Source of the DNA: Acidovorax sp. NO-1
GTDB taxonomy: Bacteria; Pseudomonadota; Gammaproteobacteria; Burkholderiales; Burkholderiaceae_C
Direction of reading: 5' to 3'
Length of the DNA: 64,000 bases
Assembly: GCF_000238595.1 (NCBI RefSeq)
Contig: NZ_AGTS01000143.1
Location: 1-64,000 of the forward strand
This document shows, in pieces, positions 38,544-50,807 of the stretch. Under the pieces are notes generated by a model that made no database searches, was not told where the DNA came from, and saw only the letters and a program-made list of their open reading frames with translations. Made by a program: the position numbers and the translations under genes. Numbering within the stretch: the stretch's first letter is position 1; the number at the start of each line of letters is the position of its first letter.

Positions 38544-38984
38544 ATGATGGATATTCACGCAATTCTCAAGCAACTGCCCCACCGCTACCCGTTTCTGCTG
38601 GTGGACAAAGTGATCGAGTTGGAGAGCAACACCCGCATCAAGGCCATCAAGAACGTCACGTTCAACGAGCCCTATTTCATGGGGCATTTTCCTGGCCGCC
38701 CGGTGATGCCGGGTGTTCTGATTCTGGAAGCGCTGGCCCAGGCGGCGGGGTTGCTGGCGTTTGATGCCATGGGCAAGGTGCCCGATGAGAACAATATCTA
38801 CTACTTTGTGGGCATTGATGGTGCGCGGTTCAAGCGCCCTGTGGAGCCCGGCGATCAGCTGATCCTGGCCATCACCATCGACCGCGTGCGCGGTGGCATC
38901 TGGAAGTTCAAGGGCGTGGCCAGCGTGGGCGAAGAGGTGGCCTGCGAGGCCGAGCTCATGTGCACCATGCGCAATGTGGGTTGA
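38544..38984 (+). CDS. fabZ: 3-hydroxyacyl-ACP dehydratase FabZ
   Basis: Hot-dog-fold dehydratase of fatty acid elongation, 146 residues. [13 protein letters not shown], catalytic His48 in [14 protein letters not shown] and Glu62 in LILEALAQ are all present. Two consecutive ATG codons open the gene (38544 and 38547), and either may be used. Its place between lpxD and lpxA balances the shared 3-hydroxyacyl-ACP pool between phospholipid and lipid A synthesis. Confidence 0.98.
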   Translation: MMDIHAILKQLPHRYPFLLVDKVIELESNTRIKAIKNVTFNEPYFMGHFPGRPVMPGVLILEALAQAAGLLAFDAMGKVPDENNIYYFVGIDGARFKRPVEPGDQLILAITIDRVRGGIWKFKGVASVGEEVACEAELMCTMRNVG

Positions 38985-39005
38985 CCCGCCCGGGCCTGCT
39001 GGATC

Positions 39006-39794
39006 GTGAGCAACATCCATCCCACTGCCATTGTTGCGGACGGCGCCCGCCTGGACCCGTCGGTGACCGTGGGGCCCTATGCGGTCATTGGCGAGCATGT
39101 GTCCATTGGCGCGGGCACGACGGTTGGCGCGCATTGCGTCATTGAGGGTCGCACGACGATTGGTGCAGACAACCGCATCTTTCAGTTCGCATCCCTGGGT
39201 GCTGCCCCGCAGGACAAGAAATACGCGGGCGAGCCTACCCGGCTCGTCATTGGCGACCGCAACACCATTCGCGAGTTCTGCACCTTCAACCTGGGAACCA
39301 CGCAGGACCAGGGTGTGACCACGATCGGAAACGACAACTGGATCATGGCCTACGTGCACATCGCGCACGATTGCGTGGTCGGCAACCAGACCATTCTCGC
39401 CAACAACGCCACCCTGGCAGGCCACGTGCACGTGGCTGACCAGGCCATCATCGGCGGCCTGACGGGTGTCCATCAGTTTGTGAAGGTGGGTGCCCATGTG
39501 ATGGCCGGCTTTGCCAGCCATATTTCGCAGGACGTCCCGCCTTTCATGATGGTGGATGGCAACCCGCTGGCCGTGCGCGGCCTGAACCTGGAAGGGCTTC
39601 GCCGCCGAGGTTTTTCGCCGGCGCGCATTGCGGGCATCAAGCAGATGCACCGGTTGCTGTACCGCCAGGGGCTGACGCTGGAGGCCGCGCGCTCTGGTAT
39701 CTCCGGGCTGACGGTGGACCATCCTGAATCTGAGGCCGACATCGCCATGATGCTGGGCTTCCTGGATGTCTCCACGCGCGGAATTGCGCGCTGA
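39006..39794 (+). CDS. lpxA: UDP-N-acetylglucosamine acyltransferase
   Basis: First enzyme of lipid A synthesis, acylating the 3-OH of UDP-GlcNAc. The 262-residue product is a hexapeptide-repeat beta helix ([20 protein letters not shown]) with the catalytic histidine in [15 protein letters not shown] and a C-terminal helical part. [13 protein letters not shown] is also conserved. It starts with GTG 21 bp after fabZ. Confidence 0.98.
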   Translation: MSNIHPTAIVADGARLDPSVTVGPYAVIGEHVSIGAGTTVGAHCVIEGRTTIGADNRIFQFASLGAAPQDKKYAGEPTRLVIGDRNTIREFCTFNLGTTQDQGVTTIGNDNWIMAYVHIAHDCVVGNQTILANNATLAGHVHVADQAIIGGLTGVHQFVKVGAHVMAGFASHISQDVPPFMMVDGNPLAVRGLNLEGLRRRGFSPARIAGIKQMHRLLYRQGLTLEAARSGISGLTVDHPESEADIAMMLGFLDVSTRGIAR

Positions 39795-39804
39795 GGACCC
39801 GGTG

Positions 39805-40968
39805 ATGGAGGCCTCCCCCCGCGTCGCCATGGTGGCGGGCGAGACATCGGGTGACCTGCTGGCGGGTTTGCTCCTCGACGGCCTGCAGGCCCATTGGCCA
39901 GATCTGCAGGCCAGCGGCATCGGTGGCCCACAGATGCAGCGCCGGGGGTTTGCTGCCTGGTGGCCCAGCGAGAAGCTTGCCGTGCATGGCTACAGCATGG
40001 AGGTGTTGCGCCGGCTGCGCGAGTTGCTGGGTATCCGCAAACAGCTGCGCACCCGGTTGCTCCGGGACCGTCCGGACGTCTTCGTGGGCGTGGACGCCCC
40101 CGATTTCAACCTGGGACTGGAGGCCGACTTGCGCGCTGCAGGCATCAAGACCGTTCACTTCGTGTGCCCTTCCATCTGGGCCTGGCGTGCGGAACGCGTC
40201 GAGAAGATTCGCCGCAGCGCTGATCACGTGTTGTGCATTTTTCCGTTCGAGCCTGAACTGCTGGCGCGCCATGGCATTGCCGCCACCTACGTGGGTCACC
40301 CGCTGGCGGGTGTGATTCCCATGGTGCCCGACCGCGCTGCGGCCCGCGCCCAGCTCGGGCTGCAGGACTCGGATGAGGTGCTGGCCATTTTGCCGGGCAG
40401 CCGCTCTTCCGAGGTCACCTACATTGCTCAACCCTTTTTTGAGGCTGCAGCGCTTGTCCGTAAAGCGCGACCAGCTATCAAATTGGTAGTGCCTGCCGTG
40501 CCGGCGCAGCACGATCGCATCGTGCAGGCCGTTCAAGCCGCCGGGCTGGGCGGTGCGGTGCAGATTGTGTCCGGGCAGTCCCATGCCGTGCTGGCTGCGT
40601 GTGATGCCACGCTGATTGCCAGTGGTACCGCCACGCTGGAGGCTGCGCTGTTCAAGCGCCCCATGGTCATTGGCTACCACATGCACCCATTGAGCTGGTG
40701 GCTCATGCGCCGCAAACAACTGCAGCCCTGGGTGGGGTTGCCCAACATTCTGTGTGGCGAATTCGTGGTGCCCGAGCTGATCCAGGATGCCGCGACACCC
40801 CAGGCGCTGTGCGCGGCAACGCTGCAGTGGCTGGAGGCACGCCAGCACGACCCCGAGAAAATCGCGGCCCTGGAGCAGCGCTTTACCGCACTGCACGAAA
40901 GCTTGCACCGCAACACTCCCCAACTGGCTGCCGATGCGATCCAGAAAATCCTCCATCCCGCTGCCTGA
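39805..40968 (+). CDS. lpxB: Lipid-A-disaccharide synthase
   Basis: GT19 glycosyltransferase joining UDP-diacylglucosamine and lipid X, 387 residues. [13 protein letters not shown] (about 9-21), [43 protein letters not shown] and LPGSRSSEV are family blocks. The ATG at 39805 has GAGG upstream; an in-frame ATG at 39766 inside lpxA is less likely. Residues about 211-229 ([19 protein letters not shown]) are encoded by an in-frame copy of the dispersed repeat, with no visible change in family length. rnhB overlaps its end by 35 nt. Confidence 0.97.
   Translation: MEASPRVAMVAGETSGDLLAGLLLDGLQAHWPDLQASGIGGPQMQRRGFAAWWPSEKLAVHGYSMEVLRRLRELLGIRKQLRTRLLRDRPDVFVGVDAPDFNLGLEADLRAAGIKTVHFVCPSIWAWRAERVEKIRRSADHVLCIFPFEPELLARHGIAATYVGHPLAGVIPMVPDRAAARAQLGLQDSDEVLAILPGSRSSEVTYIAQPFFEAAALVRKARPAIKLVVPAVPAQHDRIVQAVQAAGLGGAVQIVSGQSHAVLAACDATLIASGTATLEAALFKRPMVIGYHMHPLSWWLMRRKQLQPWVGLPNILCGEFVVPELIQDAATPQALCAATLQWLEARQHDPEKIAALEQRFTALHESLHRNTPQLAADAIQKILHPAA
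40435..40490 (-). repeat. Dispersed palindromic repeat inside lpxB, copy 8
   Basis: Minus-oriented, in-gene copy: TTTTTGAGGCTGCA, GCGCTT, 7 nt, AAGCGC, GACC, AGCTATCAAATTGGTAGT. It keeps the intergenic spacing exactly. In the lpxB frame it reads [17 protein letters not shown]. Confidence 0.8.
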
Positions 40969-41560
40969 ACAGGCCTGCCTGCCCTGGCACCCGCCAGGCC
41001 TGGTGGCTGGCGTGGACGAAGCGGGCCGTGGCCCGCTGGCAGGGCCTGTGGTGGCGGCTGCAGTCATCCTTGATGACCTGCATCCCATCGCAGGCCTGGC
41101 AGACTCCAAAAAGCTCACGCCGGCCCGGCGCGAAAAGCTCTACGACGAAATCCGCGCCAAGGCGCTGTGCTGCAGCATTGCCGAGGCCAGCGTGGAAGAG
41201 ATTGACCGGCTCAATATCCTGCAGGCCACGATGCTGGCCATGCGGCGGGCGGTGATGGGGTTGCGCCTGAAGCCGGTCATGGTGCTGGTCGATGGCAATC
41301 GGCTTCCCACGCTCGACATCCAGTCCGAGGCCATCGTCAAGGGCGATGCACTGGTGCCGGCCATCTCGGCCGCGTCCATCCTGGCCAAGGTGCACCGCGA
41401 CCGCTGGTGCGCGCAGATCCATGAAGAATTTCCGCAGTATGGGTTCGACGGTCACAAAGGCTATGGCACGGCGGTGCACATGGCAGCGCTGCGCGAGCAC
41501 GGCGCCTGCGTTCACCACCGGCGCTCGTTTGCGCCCGTCGCGCAGAATCTGCTTTTCTGA
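40934..41560 (+). CDS. rnhB: Ribonuclease HII
   Basis: Endonuclease that removes ribonucleotides and RNA from RNA-DNA hybrids, 208 residues. The metal-binding acidic residues appear in [13 protein letters not shown] and in LVDGNRLP, and the [11 protein letters not shown] and [13 protein letters not shown] motifs are typical. The ATG at 40934 lies inside the end of lpxB (35-nt overlap); the longer in-frame reading goes deeper into lpxB and is a shadow. lpxB-rnhB adjacency is conserved in proteobacteria. Confidence 0.96.
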   Translation: MRSRKSSIPLPEQACLPWHPPGLVAGVDEAGRGPLAGPVVAAAVILDDLHPIAGLADSKKLTPARREKLYDEIRAKALCCSIAEASVEEIDRLNILQATMLAMRRAVMGLRLKPVMVLVDGNRLPTLDIQSEAIVKGDALVPAISAASILAKVHRDRWCAQIHEEFPQYGFDGHKGYGTAVHMAALREHGACVHHRRSFAPVAQNLLF

Positions 41561-41572
41561 ACCTGTCTGCCC

Positions 41573-42346
41573 ATGACTTCGTCGTTGATCACCACCATCC
41601 ATTCGCGGGACAACACCTTCGTGAAAGACCTGCGCCGTCTTGCGCAGGACACCACGGCCTACCGCAAGCAGGGCCGGGTCTGGCTGGAGGGCGACCACCT
41701 TTGCCGTGCGGCCCTGGAGCGTGGCCAGCGCGCATCCATTGCGGTGTTTTCAGAGTCTTTTTGGCCTCTGGCGCAGGTGGAATGGGCGCAAGCAGCTATT
41801 AAATTCATAGTAATTGCTGATGCGCTCTTTGCCGACATCAGCGGGCTGGAGTCCCCCGCCCGCATGGGTTTCATCATGGATCTGCCCGCGCCCGCTGCGC
41901 TGCAGCCGGATACAGCCACCGTCGTGCTGGACCGTGTTCAGGACGCGGGCAACGTGGGCTCCATCCTGCGCAGTGCGTCAGCGTTCGGGTTCCGGCAGGT
42001 GGTGGCCATCAAGGGCAGTGCGGCCCTGTGGTCGCCCAAGGTGCTGCGCGCCGGCATGGGGGCGCATTTTGCGCTGGACCTGATTGAGGGTGTGGAGCAC
42101 GGCGAACTTCAATCGCTGCAGGTGCCCATGCTCGTCACCAGCTCGCACACGGGCGACTGGCTGCACCGTGCCGCCTTGCCCTGGCCGTGTGCCTGGGTGT
42201 TGGGCCACGAAGGGCAGGGCGTATCGTCTGCTCTGGAGGAACGCGCTGCGATGCGCATCCGCATCGCGCAACCCGGCGGGGAAGAGTCCCTCAACGTCGC
42301 GGCAGCGGCGGCAATCTGCCTGCATGCCAGCGGCGCCGGGCGCTGA
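41573..42346 (+). CDS. SpoU/TrmH-family RNA 2'-O-methyltransferase
   Basis: A SPOUT-class methyltransferase of 257 residues, probably acting on rRNA. The N-terminal substrate-binding part has IHSRDNTFVKDLRRL and VWLEGDHLCRAALE. The C-terminal knot has the three SpoU motifs: VQDAGNVGSILRSASAFG, CAWVLGHEGQGVS and QPGGEESLNVAAAAAI. The exact nucleotide target is not clear. Residues about 63-80 (WPLAQVEWAQAAIKFIV) are encoded by an in-frame copy of the dispersed repeat in the linker between the domains. It is 12 bp after rnhB and likely last in the long operon. Confidence 0.93.
   Translation: MTSSLITTIHSRDNTFVKDLRRLAQDTTAYRKQGRVWLEGDHLCRAALERGQRASIAVFSESFWPLAQVEWAQAAIKFIVIADALFADISGLESPARMGFIMDLPAPAALQPDTATVVLDRVQDAGNVGSILRSASAFGFRQVVAIKGSAALWSPKVLRAGMGAHFALDLIEGVEHGELQSLQVPMLVTSSHTGDWLHRAALPWPCAWVLGHEGQGVSSALEERAAMRIRIAQPGGEESLNVAAAAAICLHASGAGR
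41758..41812 (-). repeat. Dispersed palindromic repeat inside the SpoU-type gene, copy 9
   Basis: Minus-oriented copy: TTTTTGGCCTCTG, GCGCAG, 7 nt, GGGCGC, AAGC, AGCTATTAAATTCATAG. It is the best match to the intergenic consensus among in-gene copies, including the GGCCTC box. The frame reads A-Q-V-E-W-A-Q-A-A-I-K-F-I-V. Confidence 0.85.
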
Positions 42347-42477
42347 CGCCGCCGGTAGCCAAGCCTGCGGACGGACCCGCGGGGGCGGGCCCTTGTCCCC
42401 GCCAATACCCAAGAACACTGGCTGTGGCAACAAGGTTATGCAAGGCATGCATTTTCCGGCAAACCTGCACCGAGAGA

Positions 42478-42483
42478 TATAAT
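42478..42483 (+). promoter_or_regulatory. -10 element of the carAB promoter
   Basis: A perfect TATAAT with weak -35 candidates (TTCCGG 18 bp upstream), giving a leader of about 135 nt before the carA GTG. No attenuator or known regulatory RNA was recognised in the leader. Confidence 0.55.
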
Positions 42484-42623
42484 CGGGAGCTTTTCTCGCA
42501 ACAGCGTCGCCCGACCGCACCCAAAGCAACAACCCATCTGAGAGCAGCCACCAGCACTTGCGTACCTTTGCGTGCACGAGTGGACTGCAGGCGCCGGGCG
42601 ACCGTAACCATCCGGAGAACCCA

Positions 42624-43796
42624 GTGCTTTTGTCTCTACAGGGAAACTTCCCGCCCGCCATCCTGGCGCTCGCAGACGGCACGGTCTTTATCGGCAATTC
42701 GATTGGTGCCACCGGCACCACCGTCGGCGAGGTGGTGTTCAACACCGCCATCACCGGCTACCAGGAAATCCTTACCGACCCGAGCTACTGCCAGCAGATC
42801 GTGACCCTCACGTATCCGCACATCGGCAACTACGGCGTCAATGTGGAGGACATCGAAGCCGACAAGGTCCACGCCGCAGGCCTGATCATCAAAGACCTGC
42901 CCTTGCTGGCAAGCAACTTCCGCTCGACGGAAACGCTCTCTCAGTACCTTGTGCGTGAGAAGACGGTGGCCATCGCCAACATCGATACCCGAAAGCTCAC
43001 TCGGCTGCTGCGCAGCAAGGGTGCGCAAAACGGCGCCATCATCGGCCTTGCCGCAGGGCAGGCTGTCACGCAGGCGCTCATCGACGAAGCCATCGCCAAG
43101 GCCAAGGCGGCCCCCAACATGGCCGGGCTGGATCTGGCCCAGGTGGTGACCACGGCAGCGCGTTATGAGTGGACCCAGACTGAGTGGAAGCTGGGCACCG
43201 GTTACGGCGAGCTGTCGGTACCGCAGTTTCACGTAGTGGCGTACGACTTTGGCGTCAAGAAGAACATCCTGCGCATGCTGGCCGAGCGCGGCTGCAAGGT
43301 CACCGTCGTGCCCGCGAAGACGCCTGCCGCTGAGGTGCTTGCCATGAAGCCGGATGGTGTTTTCCTGTCCAACGGCCCTGGCGACCCAGAGCCTTGCGAC
43401 TACGCGATTGCAGCGACCCGCACCATTGTGGACAGCGGCATGCCTACCTTCGGCATCTGCCTGGGGCACCAGATCATGGCCCTGGCCGCAGGCGCCAAGA
43501 CCTTCAAGATGACCCACAGCCACCACGGTGCCAACCACCCGGTGAAGGACCTGGACACGGGCCGCGTGAGCATCACGAGCCAGAACCACGGTTTTGCGGT
43601 GGACATGGACTCGCTGCCCGCCAATCTGCGCGCCACGCATGTGAGCCTGTTTGATGGCACGCTGCAAGGGCTGGTCCACAAGGACAAGCCCGCTTTCTGT
43701 TTCCAGGGGCATCCTGAGGCATCCCCCGGTCCGCACGACATCGCATACCTGTTTGACCGCTTCACCGACGCCATGCGCGCGGCAAAAGCCGGTTAA
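42624..43796 (+). CDS. carA: Carbamoyl-phosphate synthase small subunit
   Basis: Glutamine amidotransferase subunit that delivers ammonia to CarB, 390 residues. The class I triad is visible: the cysteine in [12 protein letters not shown] and the His and Glu in [13 protein letters not shown]. The N-terminal CarA domain includes [22 protein letters not shown]. The GTG at 42624 is chosen because GGAG lies 8 nt upstream and the protein then begins at the family start (MLLSLQGN). An unknown small gene separates it from carB. Confidence 0.97.
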   Translation: MLLSLQGNFPPAILALADGTVFIGNSIGATGTTVGEVVFNTAITGYQEILTDPSYCQQIVTLTYPHIGNYGVNVEDIEADKVHAAGLIIKDLPLLASNFRSTETLSQYLVREKTVAIANIDTRKLTRLLRSKGAQNGAIIGLAAGQAVTQALIDEAIAKAKAAPNMAGLDLAQVVTTAARYEWTQTEWKLGTGYGELSVPQFHVVAYDFGVKKNILRMLAERGCKVTVVPAKTPAAEVLAMKPDGVFLSNGPGDPEPCDYAIAATRTIVDSGMPTFGICLGHQIMALAAGAKTFKMTHSHHGANHPVKDLDTGRVSITSQNHGFAVDMDSLPANLRATHVSLFDGTLQGLVHKDKPAFCFQGHPEASPGPHDIAYLFDRFTDAMRAAKAG

Positions 43797-43816
43797 GCGC
43801 GGAAGGAAACAGCACC

Positions 43817-44242
43817 ATGAAACTGTTCAGCTTCCCCCTTGCATCGCTGGAAAAAGCGATCCACAAGCGTGTCCTGACCCTGCCTTCGCCCCACCGTGAG
43901 TGGTTCACGGAACGTTGGGCGCAAAAGCCCTACAAGAAAGCGTTTGTCGAGAACAAGGCCATGCCGCTCGTCACGCTCGTGGCCAAGGGCAAGACGCTGG
44001 ACGATGCCGCCTTTGCAGAGCTGCTGCAGGAGTGGGAAGTGACGTTTTATGACGCGGAAGAAGAAGTCTTGCGCCCACTGATCCAGGGCGACGGCCTGCT
44101 GCAGCTGATGCAGAAGAACCTTCCTCCCGCACGCGCCGAGGCGCTGCTTGCCAAGTTGACCCAGCGGCGTTTGCCCGCAGATGCAGCAGCAGCCTCAGCC
44201 CCCACCCCCAGCCCCCAGGCAGCCGAACCCACGATCGACTGA
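43817..44242 (+). CDS. Unknown protein encoded between carA and carB
   Basis: Not recognised. It encodes 141 residues, soluble, with Lys/Arg-rich helices in the first half ([26 protein letters not shown]), an acidic centre ([18 protein letters not shown]) and a low-complexity Ala/Pro tail from about residue 120. It starts 20 bp after carA, with a weak site (GGAAGGAAAC) before the ATG, and ends 10 bp before carB. It is therefore within the carAB transcript and in step with both subunits. Its position suggests a role tied to carbamoyl-phosphate synthesis, or simple hitch-hiking. No signal peptide or membrane helix. Confidence 0.75.
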   Translation: MKLFSFPLASLEKAIHKRVLTLPSPHREWFTERWAQKPYKKAFVENKAMPLVTLVAKGKTLDDAAFAELLQEWEVTFYDAEEEVLRPLIQGDGLLQLMQKNLPPARAEALLAKLTQRRLPADAAAASAPTPSPQAAEPTID

Positions 44243-44252
44243 TCGACGCACC

Positions 44253-47498
<3,246 letters not shown>

Positions 47499-47535
47499 GC
47501 ACCGGCAAAAGCGGCATAATTGCCGCCTGAACAGA

Positions 47536-47570
47536 GACCGCCGCGCGGCAACGTGCGGCGGTTTCCTTTT
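47536..47570 (+). terminator. Intrinsic terminator after carB
   Basis: ACCGCCGC / GCGGCGGT stem with a 10-nt loop followed by TTCCTTTT. It closes the carAB unit before greA. A smaller hairpin GCGGCA-TAAT-TGCCGC lies just before it. Confidence 0.7.
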
Positions 47571-47678
47571 GTAGACTCGCCCATCTTAGTGTTCCGCCCC
47601 GTGCGGGCATGCATGGCGACTGACCGGTGGAAGTGCTTTTGGCGCTTTCACCGTTTTGACTTATGGAGACACAACACG

Positions 47679-48155
47679 ATGGCCACCATTCCGATCACCA
47701 AGCGCGGCGCTGAAAAGCTCAAGGAGGAGCTGCATCGCCTCAAAACCATTGAACGCCCCGCCGTGATCACGGCCATTGCAGAGGCGCGTGCGCAAGGTGA
47801 CCTCAGTGAAAACGCCGACTACGACGCCGCCAAAGACCGCCAGGGCTTCATCGAAGGCCGCATCCAGGAGATCGAGGGCAAGCTGTCGGTGGCGCAGGTG
47901 ATCGACCCCAGCGCCGTGGATGGCGGCGGCAAGGTGGTCTTTGGCGCCACGGTGGAGCTGGAAGACGAAGAGTCTGGCGACCTCGTGAAGTACCAGATCG
48001 TGGGCGAGGACGAGGCGGATCTGAAGCAGGGGCTTATCAATATCTCGAGCCCCATCGCCCGTGCGCTGATCGGCAAGGAAGAGGGCGATACCGCCGAAGT
48101 GCAGGCGCCCGGCGGTATCCGCCGTTACGAAGTGGTCGCAGTCAGCTACCAGTGA
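47679..48155 (+). CDS. greA: Transcription elongation factor GreA
   Basis: Rescues backtracked RNA polymerase by stimulating transcript cleavage, 158 residues. The N-terminal coiled coil carries the acidic tip in [21 protein letters not shown]. The C-terminal FKBP-like domain includes [16 protein letters not shown] and [16 protein letters not shown]. The ATG at 47679 has GGAG upstream; a longer frame covers the carB terminator and is not real. It overlaps the next gene by 4 nt (GTGA). Confidence 0.97.
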   Translation: MATIPITKRGAEKLKEELHRLKTIERPAVITAIAEARAQGDLSENADYDAAKDRQGFIEGRIQEIEGKLSVAQVIDPSAVDGGGKVVFGATVELEDEESGDLVKYQIVGEDEADLKQGLINISSPIARALIGKEEGDTAEVQAPGGIRRYEVVAVSYQ

Positions 48156-48616
48156 ACTGGCACGGCATGTTCCACCGCCTTCCTACCCTGGTCGCTGCGC
48201 TCTGGTGGGGCAGCCTGACCACCATCGGGTTTCTGGTGGTGCCGATGCTGTTTGCCCACCTTCCGTCGCCCATGGCGGCGGGCAACATGGCGGCGAAGCT
48301 TTTTGCCGCACAGACCTGGGTGGCGGTGGCCTGCTGTCTGGTGTTGCTGCTGATTTCAAGGCCAAAACAGGCTGTAGCGCAGTATCCATGGGCGCAAGCT
48401 GCTATGGTTTTTATACTTGGCGGGCTGCTGCTGGCACTGCTCACGCAGTTTGGCGTGGCCCCCCGGATCGTGGCGCGGCAGGATCTTCGCCTGTGGCACA
48501 GCGTGGGGACGGTGATGTATGCGCTGCAGTGGTGCTGCGCACTGGCAGTGTTGTGGCAAACACTGCGACAGGACCCGGTACCGCCGTCCTCGCCCGGCGG
48601 GTCTGCCGACACCTGA
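48152..48616 (+). CDS. DUF4149 inner-membrane protein
   Basis: A 154-residue membrane protein with four predicted helices, matching DUF4149 ([22 protein letters not shown] near the N-terminus, and the late [15 protein letters not shown]). Function unknown. The GTG start overlaps the greA stop, so it is translationally coupled to greA; greA-DUF4149 pairing appears common in this bacterial group. Residues about 71-90, the loop and start of helix 3 ([20 protein letters not shown]), are encoded by an in-frame copy of the dispersed repeat. Confidence 0.8.
   Translation: MNWHGMFHRLPTLVAALWWGSLTTIGFLVVPMLFAHLPSPMAAGNMAAKLFAAQTWVAVACCLVLLLISRPKQAVAQYPWAQAAMVFILGGLLLALLTQFGVAPRIVARQDLRLWHSVGTVMYALQWCCALAVLWQTLRQDPVPPSSPGGSADT
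48359..48417 (-). repeat. Dispersed palindromic repeat inside the DUF4149 gene, copy 10
   Basis: Minus-oriented copy: AGGCCAAAACAGGCTGTA, GCGCAG, 7 nt, GGGCGC, AAGC, TGCTATGGTTTTTATACT. It keeps the consensus spacing and has the same frame as copies 7-9. Confidence 0.8.
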
Positions 48617-48672
48617 ACGCCAGTTGCCTGAAGGGCGTCCGGCGCAGCAGCCAGGGCCGCTGCAGAAGCAGC

Positions 48673-49449
48673 CTATTCGCGCCAGTGCTCGGCCACCCAC
48701 GTGGCAGGCTGAATGAAGCGAAACCGCCGGTTGCGCCGCCCGGCCAAAGCATCGGGGGGATTGCATTCCCCATGAAATATCACGATGCGTGCGCCCGCTG
48801 GCACAAACGGCGGGCGCCAGTAGTTGGTCGGCCAGGGAGGTATGCCGTGGTATTTGAAACTCGGGCACCACGCAGCGGGCCAGTATTGCAACTTGCCCTG
48901 CCGGTGCAGAAAGTCCGACAAATAGGCCTGCTCATTGCGGAACTGCGCGCGGATTTCCGGGAAATGCGTGCGAAAGTGCTCCAGCACGTCAGGATGTGCG
49001 CCGAGCTCAAAGCGATAGACCGACGAGTTGCCCGTGATGCGCCAGGGACGCTTGTAGTCGTGGATGATCAGAAATTCGCCCGGCTGGGTGAAAAAGTCGT
49101 CCAGGCTGCCGGTGATGACCACGTCCACATCCAGGAACAAGGCGGTGCCGCGCAGCCCGTGCAGGTCTTTGCTGAAGGTGGCCAGCTTGGTCCAGCCCCG
49201 TTCGGGGATGCCGGGCGGCAGGTCGAGCGCAGGGATGGGCAGGCATTGCACTTCGCTGCGAATGCCGGTGCTGTCATCGGTCAGGCACACAAAGCGGAAG
49301 TCGCCGCTCAGGTGCCTGCGCACCATCGCATACAGCCGGTTGACGTATTCGGGGCCGTATTTCGTGCCCCATTTCATGCAGAGGATGTGGCGGGCGGGGG
49401 CCGATCCGGCAGGGGCAGCAAAGGCTGCCGGGCCTGCATCGTGGCTCAT
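48673..49449 (-). CDS. Glycosyltransferase-like protein
   Basis: A 258-residue protein with a GT-A-type layout: an N-terminal nucleotide-binding start (RHILCMKWGTKYGPEYVNRLY), FRFVCLTDDSTG near residue 51, and a metal-binding DxD in ALFLDVDVVITG (Asp107 and Asp109). ITGNSSVYRFELG and the C-terminal IVIFHGECNPPDAL are further conserved-looking blocks. It looks like an uncharacterised family related to GT8; donor and acceptor sugars are unknown. Its start overlaps the yhbY stop by one base, so the two are coupled. No membrane helix. Confidence 0.72.
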   Translation of the reverse strand: MSHDAGPAAFAAPAGSAPARHILCMKWGTKYGPEYVNRLYAMVRRHLSGDFRFVCLTDDSTGIRSEVQCLPIPALDLPPGIPERGWTKLATFSKDLHGLRGTALFLDVDVVITGSLDDFFTQPGEFLIIHDYKRPWRITGNSSVYRFELGAHPDVLEHFRTHFPEIRAQFRNEQAYLSDFLHRQGKLQYWPAAWCPSFKYHGIPPWPTNYWRPPFVPAGARIVIFHGECNPPDALAGRRNRRFRFIQPATWVAEHWRE

Positions 49450-49922
49450 CAGTCGGCCTGGCGCTTCTTGATGGATTTTTGCTTGGGTTTGGCGCGCTTG
49501 ATCTGGCCGCCCGGGGTGAGTCGCTGGTTGCCCAGCACGCGCAGTTGCTTGATCTCGGGGCGCTGGCCGCCGCGCTTGCTGTACTTGAGCACCTTGACGT
49601 CGCGCGGGCCGGGCATGCGGTCCTCATCGACCGTACGCTCCTTGACGGGTTGGGGGCGCCACAGCACCAGCAGCTTGCCGATGTGCTGGATCGGGGCTGC
49701 GTTGAGTTCGGCTGCAAGTTGCTGGTACATCAGCTCGCGGGCGGTGCGGTCGTCATTGAAAACGCGCACCTTGATGAGCCCGTGGGCGTTCAGTGCAGCG
49801 TCAATCTCCTTCTGCACAGCAGGAGTCAAGCCATCGCCACCGACCAGGACGACGGGGTCCAGGTGGTGGGCATTGGCGCGTTGTTCCCGGCGCTCGGCGG
49901 GAGTCAGTTGAATTTGGGGCAT
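49449..49922 (-). CDS. yhbY: YhbY-type CRM-domain RNA-binding protein
   Basis: Ribosome-assembly-associated RNA-binding protein, 157 residues. The CRM domain occupies about 1-97 ([20 protein letters not shown], then the GGDG loop in [10 protein letters not shown]). A long basic tail (about 105-157, ending [16 protein letters not shown]) is longer than in E. coli YhbY. It is divergent from rlmE, another 50S maturation factor, and the two share a short symmetric promoter region. The ATG is only 7 nt from a GATAAT, pointing to a leaderless mRNA. Confidence 0.9.
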   Translation of the reverse strand: MPQIQLTPAERREQRANAHHLDPVVLVGGDGLTPAVQKEIDAALNAHGLIKVRVFNDDRTARELMYQQLAAELNAAPIQHIGKLLVLWRPQPVKERTVDEDRMPGPRDVKVLKYSKRGGQRPEIKQLRVLGNQRLTPGGQIKRAKPKQKSIKKRQAD

Positions 49923-49928
49923 GGGCCG

Positions 49929-49935
49929 TATTATC
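49929..49935. promoter_or_regulatory. Symmetric -10 shared by yhbY and rlmE
   Basis: TATTATC reads as TATTAT on the plus strand (towards rlmE, start 49970) and as GATAAT on the minus strand (towards yhbY, start 49922). On the yhbY side 7 nt separate it from the ATG, so that transcript would be leaderless. Divergent transcription from symmetric -10 elements is known in bacteria. Confidence 0.45.
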
Positions 49936-49969
49936 GGCGGTGCTGATTGTCGAGAGACAATGGAGCGGT

Positions 49970-50632
49970 ATGAAAGTCAAAACCCAAAGCAAGAAGGTCA
50001 ACAAGGCGTGGTTGAACGACCATGTCAACGACACCTACGTCAAATTGGCCCAGAAAGAGGGTTACCGGGCCCGCGCTGCCTACAAGCTCAAGGAAATCGA
50101 CGAACAACTGGGGCTCATCAAGCCGGGTTACACCGTGGTGGATCTCGGTTCCACACCAGGCGCCTGGAGCCAATACCTGCGCAGGCGCATGTCGCCAGCC
50201 GGCGCTGCGTCGGGGCAGCTGAACGGGGTGATCATCGCGCTGGACATTCTGCCCATGGAGCCCATCGAGGGCGTTACCTATATCAACGGTGATTTTCGTG
50301 AGCCGGAGGTGCTGGAACACCTGGAGCAGGCGCTGGAGGGAAGGGTGGTGGATGTCGTCGTGTCGGACATGGCACCCAATCTGTCCGGGATCGAATCGGC
50401 TGACGCCGCGCGCATTGCGCATCTGGTCGAGCTGGCGGTGGATTTTGCCTGCAACCATTTGAAACCGGATGGTGCTTTGGTGGTCAAGCTGTTCCATGGC
50501 AGCGGCTACAGTGATCTCGTGACCCTCTTCAAACAGACCTTCAAGGTCGTCAAGCCCCTCAAACCCAAGGCCTCGCGGGACAAGTCTTCCGAAACCTTCC
50601 TGGTGGGCATGGGGCTCCGGAAAACAGCCTGA
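49970..50632 (+). CDS. rlmE: 23S rRNA 2'-O-methyltransferase RlmE (FtsJ/RrmJ)
   Basis: Methylates U2552 of 23S rRNA in the A-loop, 220 residues. The SAM-binding motif is [15 protein letters not shown] (about 51-65). The catalytic K-D-K-E residues appear in [36 protein letters not shown] and the C-terminal [10 protein letters not shown]. The ATG at 49970 has GGAG 5 nt upstream. It precedes ftsH, as in E. coli where rrmJ and ftsH form a heat-shock operon. Confidence 0.97.
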   Translation: MKVKTQSKKVNKAWLNDHVNDTYVKLAQKEGYRARAAYKLKEIDEQLGLIKPGYTVVDLGSTPGAWSQYLRRRMSPAGAASGQLNGVIIALDILPMEPIEGVTYINGDFREPEVLEHLEQALEGRVVDVVVSDMAPNLSGIESADAARIAHLVELAVDFACNHLKPDGALVVKLFHGSGYSDLVTLFKQTFKVVKPLKPKASRDKSSETFLVGMGLRKTA

Positions 50633-50725
50633 GCGGGCTTGCCGCACATCAAGACTTCGCCGAACAGGGCTGAAAAGCCCGCGCTGTTTCCATGGGCGCT
50701 AGGGGGATTAGGGATGGCCGCCCGA

Positions 50726-50753
50726 CTTGAAAGTCCTAAAATGGGCCGCACAT
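50726..50753 (+). promoter_or_regulatory. Candidate heat-shock (sigma-32) promoter of ftsH
   Basis: CTTGAAA, 13 bp, CCGCACAT. The -35 is a perfect sigma-32 match and the -10 matches six of eight positions of CCCCATnT. ftsH is heat-shock controlled in E. coli. It would start a leader of about 45-50 nt. Confidence 0.5.
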
Positions 50754-50807
50754 GCGTGCCATGACGGCATCGTGTCCGTTTTCTGTTTCCTGTAACTGGA
50801 GCTCCGC

